Of a stretch of DNA of 10,313 nucleotides, positions 1 through 6,748 are shown piece by piece. Source of the stretch: Microthrixaceae bacterium (GTDB lineage: Bacteria > Actinomycetota > Acidimicrobiia > Acidimicrobiales > Acidimicrobilacustridaceae); contig CANGMY010000037.1 in assembly GCA_947455015.1 (NCBI GenBank), positions 1-10,313 on the forward strand. The letters are read 5' to 3'. Each line of letters starts with the position of its first letter. Position 1 is the first letter of the stretch. The notes beneath the pieces were generated by a model. The model did not search any database. It was not told the DNA's origin and saw nothing but the letters and a program-made list of their open reading frames with translations. A program made the position numbers and the translations under genes.

Positions 1-1501
1 CCCGCAATGTCTTGCGGAATGAAGCAGATGCTTCTCCGATTTCCTTGAGAAGGAAATGCGGTGAGTCGCCACGATCGATGTCGCGAGTAGTGATCTGCGC
101 ATCGGCAAGATCTTCAATTGTGACGGCAATGGGTGTGCCGTCGTAGGCCCAGCGTTCGATTCCTTCACGATCGCCCGCCTTTGCGCCAACCAATCGAACA
201 ACCTGGCCACTACTCGCGGGGTTCGTGGGGTCGACGGGAATGTCGCCATCAAGTCGAAGGTACGAGGACGTCTCTTCAACGACGCCGTAAGGCTCGCTCG
301 CAACGATGAAGGAATCTTCAGCGAGACCGATGTAAAGCGCTTGCCCGCTTCCGCGCAACGCAAGCAACAGTGAATCAGCCGCATCGGCAGCACTTGCCGC
401 AATCGCGACAGAACCTTCGAGTTCGTTCACCGTTGAACGGAATGCATCAAGAACACCAGTGCCATCCGCCATTGCTCGCGAGGTGAGCGTCGGGATGACC
501 TTCGCGTCGGTAGTGATCTCGTCAGCAATGTGCAACGACTGAGCCGCTTTGAGATCGGCGAAGTTGTCGACATCGCCGTTGAGCACGGCAGTGACATAGG
601 CACCGCCGACCTCATCGGTTTCTTCAGAATTCAGCGGATGTGCATTGGGCTGGCTGATGATTCCAACGCTGGCCCAACGGGTATGACCCAGCACAACAGC
701 TTCAACCTCGGATGAACCAAGTGCGTGGCGGAGCAATGGATCAGAAACGATCGCAGCGCGAAGCGCGCGCGTGTTGTCGCCGAGTTCGCCAATCTCTGCC
801 GCCGCTTTGTACACAAAGCTCAGATGACCTTCGGGTGTACGCACCGCCATCGACCCGAACAATGGATCGGCGGCGCGATCGGCAACGACAGCACTCAGAG
901 CGGGCGAGGAAAGGTCGAGACCATGGTTGCGCACAAGAAGGTGAAGTCCAGCGCTGTCGCGTCCACGAACTTCGAGACGATCAAGTGCAGAAAGTGCCTG
1001 ATGAATTGAAAGCGCTACTGCGACTGCAGCGGGACTGAACGCTTCACCAACTTGTCCAACACCATCGAGCAGACCAGCGACGCCCTCAGCAGCACGAAGT
1101 CGGTCGCGCTGAACGGCCCACACCGCATCCTTCAAAGAAACAACCGCAGCGTTCAGACGCTCGAGTTCTCGGCCCGCGAGAGCACGTGCGCCGTGAGCAT
1201 CGGAATCAAGGTGACGCTCAAGTTCTTCAATCTGGCGGGCGAGCCCATCGATGAGATTGGTCGTAGCAATGCGAAGCCCTGGCACTTCAAGCAGTGCTCG
1301 GACTCCGGCCACACCGCGCAAAAGGCGATCGGCGTCGGCCACCGCAGTCGCCGCATCGGCAACTGGGCCGATAGCGACGGTCTTCGAGGCGATGACCCCG
1401 GCCAACAGTTGTGCTGCCGCCTCGAGGCGGTCACAGACTTCCGCCGAGCCAGGAGGCTGGCGGAGCGACGGTCGACGAACGACGGCGATAATTCCGCACA
1501 T
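1..1501 (-). CDS. glmS: Expanded GlmS-type glutamine amidotransferase (glutamine--fructose-6-phosphate aminotransferase homologue), 3' end outside window
   Basis: GlmS makes glucosamine-6-phosphate from fructose-6-phosphate and glutamine in the cytoplasm, the first step to UDP-GlcNAc. The frame is open for 500 codons from ATG at 1501 to the left edge. The start is fixed by MCGIIAVV, because class II amidotransferases need Cys directly after Met as the nucleophile (C2). Other motifs seen: RGRDSAG (179-185), GHTRWAS (272-278), NAHP (286-289), NGD (308-310), TDAK with D332, ELEGS (360-364), and HFLLKEI (482-488), which matches the GFAT linker just before the SIS isomerase domains. The oddity is size: in ordinary GlmS the RGYDSAG motif lies near residue 30, here near 180, so about 150 mostly helical residues follow the first strand. 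A second expansion of about 45 residues lies between 190 and 270. It starts 12 nt after glmM, supporting a shared pathway. The SIS domains are not visible, so the isomerase function is inferred. Confidence 0.85.
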   Translation of the reverse strand, partial: MCGIIAVVRRPSLRQPPGSAEVCDRLEAAAQLLAGVIASKTVAIGPVADAATAVADADRLLRGVAGVRALLEVPGLRIATTNLIDGLARQIEELERHLDSDAHGARALAGRELERLNAAVVSLKDAVWAVQRDRLRAAEGVAGLLDGVGQVGEAFSPAAVAVALSIHQALSALDRLEVRGRDSAGLHLLVRNHGLDLSSPALSAVVADRAADPLFGSMAVRTPEGHLSFVYKAAAEIGELGDNTRALRAAIVSDPLLRHALGSSEVEAVVLGHTRWASVGIISQPNAHPLNSEETDEVGGAYVTAVLNGDVDNFADLKAAQSLHIADEITTDAKVIPTLTSRAMADGTGVLDAFRSTVNELEGSVAIAASAADAADSLLLALRGSGQALYIGLAEDSFIVASEPYGVVEETSSYLRLDGDIPVDPTNPASSGQVVRLVGAKAGDREGIERWAYDGTPIAVTIEDLADAQITTRDIDRGDSPHFLLKEIGEASASFRKTLR

Positions 1502-1508
1502 GAGGGAG

Positions 1509-1532
1509 CCAGCCTAGGCCGAGCAGGCCTGG
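1509..1532 (-). repeat. Small inverted repeat spanning the glmM stop codon, upstream of the glmS-like start
   Basis: On the minus strand AGGCC-TGCTC-GGCCT forms a perfect 5-bp stem (1516-1530), and CCAG/CTGG can extend it with one bulge. It contains the glmM TAG. The 12-nt glmM-glmS spacer has no purine-rich Shine-Dalgarno. The stem might influence translational coupling, but it is short and could be chance in GC-rich DNA. Confidence 0.3.
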
Positions 1533-2830
1533 ATCACGGCTGCAGCAAGGTTGTCGGCTGCGGCTTCGGCCTGCGGCAAGGTCGGCGCTTCCACCATGAC
1601 CCGCACGAGGGGTTCGGTACCGCTGAGCCGGATGAGTACCCGGCCCCGAGCACCCAGTGACTGCTCGACTTCAGCGATCTCACGAGCAATGGCGTCGGCA
1701 ATGTCGTCACGACGATGTTCGAGACGAATATTGCGAAGAACCTGCGGGAGTCGCTCCATCACCCCATCAGCCAATACCGATAGCGGGGTTTGCGAACGAC
1801 CAACAAGATCGACAAGTTGCACACCCGAAAGCACACCGTCACCTGTGGTCGCTCGATCAGCAAAGACGATATGTCCGGACTGTTCGCCACCAAGTGAACT
1901 CGATGTCCGAGCAAGTGCTTCGAGAACATGGCGATCGCCAACTGGTGTCTCGACAACTTCGATGCCCTGAGCGTCCATTGCTAAGCGGAATCCAAGATTC
2001 GACATCACAGTGACGACGACGCGGTCGCCTGCGAGTTCACCGCGTTCGCGAAGATCGCGCGCGAACAATGCAATCAATTGGTCACCGTCAACGAGTTCTC
2101 CGCGCTCATCGACTGCAAGAAGCCGATCAGCATCACCATCAAACGCGAGTCCAAGCACAGCGCCGTTCTCGACAACAGCGCGCTGGAGATCTTCCGGATG
2201 TGTTGACCCACATGCATCGTTGATGTTGCGACCATCAGGTTGAGCGTGCAGCACGTCGACTTCGAGCCCAAGTCCGCGGAAGATTCCTGGAGCAACGGAT
2301 GACGCAGCACCATTCGCGCAGTCGATCACGATGCGCATCGGTGCAATAGAAGAAACGGAAGACGACACTGCGTCACACCATTCGCCGACAACTTCGGTGT
2401 CGGTACCGATGTCTGCGATCGCTGGCGAATCGATACCTGTCGCAACAATCGCGTCGAGCGCGCTTTCGAGAGCGTCTTCAAGTTCGTCGGACAACTTGCG
2501 ACCGCCCGCAGCAAAGAACTTGATGCCGTTATCGGTCCATGGGTTATGCGATGCGGAAATCACCGCTCCAGGAACACCACGTTGCGCGCATACCCAAGCC
2601 ACTGCAGGAGTCGGAACAACTCCCATGCTCAGTGGTTGCGCCCCAACTTGGGCGAGGCCTGTTACAAGCGCGCGCTCAATTCGATCACCCGATTCACGAG
2701 TATCACGACCAATAACAAACGACGAACTGCCCAATACCTGAGCAGCAGCTTGACCTAACGCGATGACAAGCGCGTCTGAGAACTCCGATGCAGGCCCGCG
2801 AACGCCGTCGGTTCCGAATCGGAGAGTCAT
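1514..2830 (-). CDS. glmM: Phosphoglucosamine mutase GlmM
   Basis: GlmM interconverts glucosamine-6-phosphate and glucosamine-1-phosphate in the cytoplasm, on the route to UDP-GlcNAc for peptidoglycan. The 438 residues fit the family (about 440-450). Seen in order: the N-terminal MTLRFGTDGVRG typical of GlmM, the phosphoserine loop ISASHNPWTDNG with catalytic S94, the metal-binding DGDADR loop (231-236), the sugar-specificity motif GGEQSGH (314-320), and the phosphate-binding RLSGTEPLVRVMVEA near 401-415. The ATG at 2830 gives the standard N-terminus. It lies 46 nt after rpsI and 12 nt before the GlmS-like gene, so the two amino-sugar genes appear to be one unit at the end of the ribosomal cluster. 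Phosphomannomutase is the main alternative, but GTDGVRG plus GGEQSGH favour GlmM. Confidence 0.96.
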   Translation of the reverse strand: MTLRFGTDGVRGPASEFSDALVIALGQAAAQVLGSSSFVIGRDTRESGDRIERALVTGLAQVGAQPLSMGVVPTPAVAWVCAQRGVPGAVISASHNPWTDNGIKFFAAGGRKLSDELEDALESALDAIVATGIDSPAIADIGTDTEVVGEWCDAVSSSVSSIAPMRIVIDCANGAASSVAPGIFRGLGLEVDVLHAQPDGRNINDACGSTHPEDLQRAVVENGAVLGLAFDGDADRLLAVDERGELVDGDQLIALFARDLRERGELAGDRVVVTVMSNLGFRLAMDAQGIEVVETPVGDRHVLEALARTSSSLGGEQSGHIVFADRATTGDGVLSGVQLVDLVGRSQTPLSVLADGVMERLPQVLRNIRLEHRRDDIADAIAREIAEVEQSLGARGRVLIRLSGTEPLVRVMVEAPTLPQAEAAADNLAAAVIQACSA

Positions 2831-2850
2831 GGTCTAGGCACAAACGAACG

Positions 2851-2864
2851 CGCCCCGAAAGGCG
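2851..2864 (-). terminator. Possible weak terminator hairpin between rpsI and glmM
   Basis: In the 46-nt rpsI-glmM spacer the minus strand reads CGCCTTTCGGGGCG, which can fold into a 4-bp GC stem extended by two G-U pairs. It is followed by CGTTCGTTTGTG, which has some T residues but no uninterrupted run. It could partly end rpsI transcripts. It could equally be an unimportant stem with read-through into glmM. Confidence 0.25.
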
Positions 2865-2876
2865 TGCACGAATGGA

Positions 2877-3269
2877 TTAGCGCTTCGAGTACTGCGGAGC
2901 CTTACGAGCCTTCTTGAGGCCGTACTTCTTCGATTCCTTCTTACGATCATCGCGAGTAAGGAATCCGGCCTTCTTGAGCTCGCCACGCAGTTCGGGATCG
3001 AGTTCGATAAGTGCACGAGCAATGCCGTGACGAAGAGCGCCGGCCTGGCCGGACACGCCACCACCGTCGATGTTGCAAACGACGTCGTAGACCTCGTCGG
3101 TGCTCGTAAGACGAAGTGGTTCGGTGAGGATCATGCGATGCGTTTCAGACGGGAAGTACTCCGCGACTGGACGCTTGTTGACGGTGATGGTGCCTGAGCC
3201 GGGGCGAAGCATGACGCGTGCAACGGCACGCTTACGACGACCGGTTGACTGAACGAGGGGGTTCGACAT
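2877..3269 (-). CDS. rpsI: 30S ribosomal protein S9
   Basis: S9 is a small-subunit protein of the 30S head whose C-terminal tail reaches the P-site tRNA. The 130 residues are normal length. Seen: TGRRKRAVARVMLRPGSG near the N-terminus, the NIDGGGVSGQAGALRHGIARAL segment (about 67-88), and the basic C-terminus ending in SKR, the invariant tail that contacts tRNA. The ATG at 3269 follows an AAGGA ribosome-binding site 7 nt upstream, inside the 17-nt gap after rplM. This rplM-rpsI pair is conserved in most bacteria and is probably translated from one mRNA starting at the leader upstream of rplM. Confidence 0.98.
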   Translation of the reverse strand: MSNPLVQSTGRRKRAVARVMLRPGSGTITVNKRPVAEYFPSETHRMILTEPLRLTSTDEVYDVVCNIDGGGVSGQAGALRHGIARALIELDPELRGELKKAGFLTRDDRKKESKKYGLKKARKAPQYSKR

Positions 3270-3286
3270 TGTCTGTTCCTTGCCGC

Positions 3287-3733
3287 TCAGCGAGCCTTGG
3301 CGTGGGCGAATTCGATGGTCTGCGGATCCTGTGCGGCGTGGTTGTGCACCGGACCGGCATAGACCTTGAGCTTCTTGATCATCTGACGACCAAGACGGTT
3401 CTTCGGGATCATGCCGCGAACAGCGCGACGCACTGCTTCGTCGGGCTTCTCCGCGATCAACTGACCGTAGGACTTTGTGCGCAGACCACCCGGGTATCCA
3501 GAGTGACGATGTACGAAGAGCTTGTCGCCCTTGTTTGACGTAAGCACAACCTTGTCGGCGTTAATCACGATGACGTGATCGCCCGTGTCGATGTGCGGGG
3601 TGTACGTCGGCTTGTGCTTGCCACGAAGAATCGTTGCAACCTCGGTGGCGAGACGACCGAGGACCATGCCTTCGGCGTCGACGACGTACCACTGGCGCTG
3701 AATTTCACTGACCTTGGGGGTGTAGGTGCGCAT
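3287..3733 (-). CDS. rplM: 50S ribosomal protein L13
   Basis: L13 is an early-assembly protein of the large ribosomal subunit. The 148 residues match actinobacterial L13. Seen: MRTYTPKVSEIQRQWYVVDA at the N-terminus, VLGRLATEVATILRGKHKP, the HIDTGDHVIVINADKVVLT block, and VRGMIPKNRLGRQMIKKLKVY. The ATG at 3733 is preceded by AAGGG with a 7-nt spacer. It begins the rplM-rpsI pair and is separated from truA by a 131-nt structured leader, suggesting separate regulation. In E. coli this operon is known to be autorepressed by L13. Whether that applies here is inference. Confidence 0.98.
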   Translation of the reverse strand: MRTYTPKVSEIQRQWYVVDAEGMVLGRLATEVATILRGKHKPTYTPHIDTGDHVIVINADKVVLTSNKGDKLFVHRHSGYPGGLRTKSYGQLIAEKPDEAVRRAVRGMIPKNRLGRQMIKKLKVYAGPVHNHAAQDPQTIEFAHAKAR

Positions 3734-3864
3734 GGCGCAGCCCTTCTGCTTGGGTCCACCCGAAGGTGGCTGTCGAACAAAGTCCGGTGTCTGCAGGGAA
3801 ACTGCGCACCGGAGCGGAGGAGAGAGCCTACGGGTAGGCCCCGAACCAAGGCAACTCTGCTGGA
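3734..3864 (-). promoter_or_regulatory. Structured 5' leader of rplM-rpsI (candidate ribosomal-protein autoregulatory leader)
   Basis: This 131-nt non-coding stretch lies between the truA stop and rplM. On the minus strand it holds three clean stem-loops in order. First, GCCTA-CCCG-TAGGC (3826-3839). Second, a two-part hairpin with outer stem CCGGTG/CACCGG (3784-3789 and 3807-3812) and inner stem GCAG/CTGC. Third, CCACC-TTCG-GGTGG (3756-3769), a perfect 5-bp stem capped by a UUCG tetraloop about 14 nt before the Shine-Dalgarno. Polypurine and pyrimidine segments separate them. No ORF with good codon use is present. I see no convincing -35/-10 pair, so the transcript start is unknown. An L13- or S9-binding leader is the natural reading, but the matching structure class has not been checked. 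Confidence 0.55.
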
Positions 3865-4731
3865 TTAGTACCCAACTTCCCAGAGACAGAGGCCCTGAGG
3901 AGGGGCGACTCCCCCAGCGACGGACCGGTCTTCGGCCCGGATGATTCCGGCCATTTCGCCGGGCCGTCGGAGTCCTCGACCCATCTCGATCAGGGTGCCC
4001 ACGATGGATCGGACCATTTGATGACAGTAGGACGAGGCCCGGATATCGAATCGGAGGATGCCGTCGTCGAGTTCGTGCCAGGACGCATCGTGGACCCTCC
4101 GCATGAGTGAGGGCTCAAAGCCAGTGACCGGGTTGGGCTTGGGCCGACGACAAAAGCTCGAGAAGTTGTGGAGCCCATAGAGGGCGTCGCACCCAAGATG
4201 CAGTGCCCGAATGTCGAGTTCCTGAGGCACCCACCACGTGGTGGCCGCAAGGAACGGATCGGGAATCGGACGATTCACGATTGTGTAGCGATACGAACGC
4301 CACAGCGCAGAGAACCGAGCATCGAAGTCGCCAGCAGCGAGTTGCGCGTCGCGCACAACGATCGCCGGAACGCATTGCTGATTAATTGAACGAGCAAGTC
4401 GCGCCGGTGAACCCTTCCCCGATGCAACGAGGTCGGTGTCAACGTCGAAGGAGATGACCTGACCCCATCCGTGCACACCAGCATCAGTGCGACCAGCGAT
4501 CGACAACACAACAGGATGATCAACACAGCGTTCAATTTCTGCACGAATCGTGCCTGCGACAGTTTCGACACCATCGTTCTCGGCCATACCGCGAAACTTC
4601 GAGCCGTCGTACGCAATGGTCATGCGAATGCGCGTGAACCCCGCAGCTGGTGCAGGAATGTCGATCGGCGCGCGTTCTGCCTGCGCACGCGAAACGGCCG
4701 ACCAAATTTGGTCGGCCGTCATCACAGTCAT
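3865..4731 (-). CDS. truA: tRNA pseudouridine(38-40) synthase TruA
   Basis: TruA converts uridines 38-40 of the tRNA anticodon stem-loop to pseudouridine. Seen (numbered from ATG 4731, 288 aa): MTIAYDGSKFRGM (37-49, the usual family start), GRTDAGVHG (80-88) with catalytic D83, RSYRYTIVN (145-153), the HNFSSFCR motif (188-195), CHQMVRSIVG (236-245), and the C-terminal APPQGLCLWEV. It follows rplQ by 16 nt, as in many actinobacteria. The start is uncertain. ATG 4731 and ATG 4722 have no clear Shine-Dalgarno; ATG 4623 would give 252 aa beginning right at the conserved core. Residues 20-36 look plausibly coding, so I keep the longer form. A perfect 26-bp palindrome occupies codons 5-13. Confidence 0.93.
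   Translation of the reverse strand: MTVMTADQIWSAVSRAQAERAPIDIPAPAAGFTRIRMTIAYDGSKFRGMAENDGVETVAGTIRAEIERCVDHPVVLSIAGRTDAGVHGWGQVISFDVDTDLVASGKGSPARLARSINQQCVPAIVVRDAQLAAGDFDARFSALWRSYRYTIVNRPIPDPFLAATTWWVPQELDIRALHLGCDALYGLHNFSSFCRRPKPNPVTGFEPSLMRRVHDASWHELDDGILRFDIRASSYCHQMVRSIVGTLIEMGRGLRRPGEMAGIIRAEDRSVAGGVAPPQGLCLWEVGY
4694..4719. repeat. Perfect 26-bp palindrome at the rplQ-truA junction
   Basis: The half-site ACGGCCGACCAAA is followed with no spacer by its exact reverse complement. It begins three bases into the ATG at 4722 (inside the truA N-terminal codons) and lies 29 nt after the rplQ stop. As RNA it can form a stem of about 11 bp with a 4-nt loop, followed by only TT then CGCG, so it is not a classic U-tract terminator. 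Possible roles are an RNA 3' end or attenuator after rplQ, or a dimeric-protein operator. Confidence 0.85.
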
Positions 4732-4747
4732 GTTCGTGCTGCTGGTC

Positions 4748-5101
4748 TCAGACCAGTTCGATACGAGCCATCGGCGCATTGTCGCCTTGGCGCGGGCCGA
4801 GCTTGAGGATGCGGGTGTAACCACCGGGGCGTCCTTCGTAACGCGGCGCAATATCGGAGAACAACTTCGATGCCATTTCCTTGTCGCCCATGAACGACAC
4901 GACCTGACGGTGACGGTGAACGCCGCCCTTCTTGGCCTTCGTGATGAGCTTTTCGGCGATGGGACGAAGCGCCTTGGCCTTCGCTTCGGTGGTGACGATG
5001 CCCTCGGCAGCGAAAAGAGACGCTGCGAGGTTCGCCATCATGAGGCGTTGGTGAGCGGCGTTGCCGCCAAATCGCTTGGACTTACGTGGGGTTCCTGGCA
5101 T
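4748..5101 (-). CDS. rplQ: 50S ribosomal protein L17
   Basis: L17 is a large-subunit protein near the polypeptide exit region. The 117 residues are the usual bacterial length. Seen: MPGTPRKSKRFGGNAAHQRLMMANLAASLF, close to the family consensus (P-K--RLGRSSAHR-AML-NLA-SL), then TTEAKAKALRPIAEKLIT and the C-terminal GRPGGYTRILKLGPRQGDNAPMARIEL, nearly invariant in the family. The ATG at 5101 lies 6 nt after the rpoA stop, so translation is probably coupled. It ends the alpha-operon block in this window. The perfect palindrome 29 nt after its stop may mark an mRNA boundary. Confidence 0.97.
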   Translation of the reverse strand: MPGTPRKSKRFGGNAAHQRLMMANLAASLFAAEGIVTTEAKAKALRPIAEKLITKAKKGGVHRHRQVVSFMGDKEMASKLFSDIAPRYEGRPGGYTRILKLGPRQGDNAPMARIELV

Positions 5102-5107
5102 GGTGGA

Positions 5108-6046
5108 TCAGTCCCGGTTCTTGAGCGACAAACCGCGCTCGTCAAGCTTCTGGATGACCTCATCAAGCGACTTCTGACCAAAGTTGGTCACCGCAAGAAG
5201 ATCGTCCTCGGACTTGAGGAGGAGCTCACCAACGGTGTTCACCTGGGCACGCTTGAGGCAGTTGCGGGGACGCTCGGAAAGATCGAGATCCTCGATGAGA
5301 AGGTCAAGGTCGGGTGAGCCGGCATGGGTGATGCTGACCTCTCCGAGTTCAAGACCCTGCGGCTCATCGCTCATTTCGGCCACAAGGGTGACGAGCGACT
5401 GAAGCGTTGCACCAGCCGATGCAAGAGCTTCACGAGCGGTGATCGAACCGTCGGTCTCGATGTCGAGAACAAGACGGTCGAATTCGGTTGACTGCTCGAC
5501 GCGAGTCGGCTCGACCGAGAAGGTCACACGACGCACTGGCGAGAAGATTGAGTCGACCGGAATCACACCAATGGTGTTGGTTGACTTGTTTCGTTCTGCC
5601 GACACGTAGCCACGACCCTTTTCGACGGTGACGTCGACAGCGAGTCGACCCGACTCGTTGATGGTGGCGATGTGAAGTTCGGGGTTGAGAATCTCAACGT
5701 CTGAAGTCGTCACGATGTCACCTGCGGTGACCTCGGCCGGACCCTTTACGTCGATACGAAGTGTCACGGCTTCGTCACTGTGCACCAGAAGGACAAGGTC
5801 CTTGAGGTTCAAAATGACGTCGGTGACGTCTTCGGTAACACCCTTGATGGTGTCGAATTCATGGAGAGCCTCGTCGAACCGCACCTGAGTGACGGCTGCG
5901 CCGGGGATTGATGAGAGAAGGGTGCGCCGCAGTGAGTTGCCAAGCGTGTGGCCAAAGCCAGGCTCGAGCGGTCCCACCGCGAACAACTGACGATCGCCAT
6001 CGGCGTCGCCAAGCGCTTCAACCTTCGGTCGCTGCATAACCAGCAT
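5108..6046 (-). CDS. rpoA: DNA-directed RNA polymerase subunit alpha
   Basis: The alpha subunit dimerises to nucleate RNA polymerase assembly, and its C-terminal domain binds UP elements and activators. The 312 residues carry both domains. The N-terminal assembly domain includes PLEPGFGHTLGNSLRRTLLSSIPG (27-49) and VEKGRGYVSAERNK (141-154). An acidic linker lies near 225-255. The C-terminal domain (about 255-312) includes ERPRNCLKRAQVNTVGELL, where R259 aligns with the DNA-contacting Arg265 of E. coli, and NFGQKSLDEVIQKLDERGLSL. The ATG at 6046 gives the actinobacterial-type MLVMQRP start with AGGTAGGA just upstream. An 82-nt spacer from rpsD (6047-6128) holds no clear gene, promoter or strong hairpin. 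Confidence 0.98.
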   Translation of the reverse strand: MLVMQRPKVEALGDADGDRQLFAVGPLEPGFGHTLGNSLRRTLLSSIPGAAVTQVRFDEALHEFDTIKGVTEDVTDVILNLKDLVLLVHSDEAVTLRIDVKGPAEVTAGDIVTTSDVEILNPELHIATINESGRLAVDVTVEKGRGYVSAERNKSTNTIGVIPVDSIFSPVRRVTFSVEPTRVEQSTEFDRLVLDIETDGSITAREALASAGATLQSLVTLVAEMSDEPQGLELGEVSITHAGSPDLDLLIEDLDLSERPRNCLKRAQVNTVGELLLKSEDDLLAVTNFGQKSLDEVIQKLDERGLSLKNRD

Positions 6047-6128
6047 GTGTTCCTACCTCGGATCCGTACGTTCGATTTCGTGAACTTGCACATGGCATGA
6101 CCGACGGCGCCGGCCAAGCCCCTGGCAC

Positions 6129-6746
6129 TTACTTGGAATAGAGCTCGACGATGAGCTGCTCGCGCACCGGCACGTCGATCTGATCGCGGTGGGGAGCCGC
6201 AAGGACAGTGACACTGAAGCCACCATCGCCAGCCTCGAGCCACGCCGGAGGCGTGCGATCGAGAACTTCGCGGTTCCACTGAATAACAACCAGTTCGCGT
6301 GTCTTGTCGCGAAGGGTGATGATGTCGCCCTTGCGGACGCGATAGCTCGGGATGTCGACGCGCTTGCCGTTGACATTGATGTGTCCGTGGCCGACAAACT
6401 GACGAGCCTGCGGACGAGTCGCTGCCCAACCGGAGCGGTACACGACATTGTCGAGACGCATCTCGAGGAACCGGAGCATGTTCTCGCCGGTGACTCCCTC
6501 GCGGCGGTTCGCTTCCTCATAGAGGTTGCGGAACTGCTTCTCGGAAAGGCCGTAGGTGAAACGCGCCTTCTGCTTTTCCTGCATCTGAAGCAGGTACTCG
6601 CTGGGGTTGCCACGACGACGCGTACGTCCGTGCTCACCTGGCGGGTAAGGGCGCTTCTCGAGAGCGACGGTTTCGCCCTTGGTGCCAAAGATGTTGGTGC
6701 CGAGGCGACGCGAAACGCGTGCCTTAGGGCCGGTGTAACGAGCCAT
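6129..6746 (-). CDS. rpsD: 30S ribosomal protein S4 (cysteine-free form)
   Basis: S4 nucleates assembly of the 30S body by binding 16S rRNA and helps form the mRNA entry site. The 205 residues are full length. Seen: MARYTGPKARVSRRLGTNIF, EKRPYPPGEHG, SEYLLQMQEKQKARFTYG, the S4 RNA-binding domain MRLDNVVYRSG...ARQFVGHGHINVNGKRVDIPSYRVRKGD (about 92-143), and the C-terminal REQLIVELYSK. The N-terminus has no Cys knuckle, so this is the zinc-independent type, as in mycobacteria. The ATG at 6746 is 2 nt after the rpsK stop, with GGAGGG 7 nt upstream inside rpsK. S4 regulates the alpha operon in E. coli; no S4-binding pseudoknot was recognised here. Confidence 0.98.
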   Translation of the reverse strand: MARYTGPKARVSRRLGTNIFGTKGETVALEKRPYPPGEHGRTRRRGNPSEYLLQMQEKQKARFTYGLSEKQFRNLYEEANRREGVTGENMLRFLEMRLDNVVYRSGWAATRPQARQFVGHGHINVNGKRVDIPSYRVRKGDIITLRDKTRELVVIQWNREVLDRTPPAWLEAGDGGFSVTVLAAPHRDQIDVPVREQLIVELYSK

Positions 6747-6748
6747 GT

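Noticed and set aside
1052..1660. A 202-codon plus-strand open frame antisense to the GlmS-like gene and the end of glmM
   Set aside because: It overlaps clear coding sequence on the other strand, and its translation is low-complexity and unlike any known protein.
4550..5317. A 255-codon plus-strand open frame across truA, rplQ and rpoA
   Set aside because: It is the complement of three strongly conserved genes; no independent support.
6047..6128. rpsD-rpoA spacer considered as a promoter or structured RNA
   Set aside because: Only short GC-rich complementary stretches and no paired -35/-10 boxes were seen.
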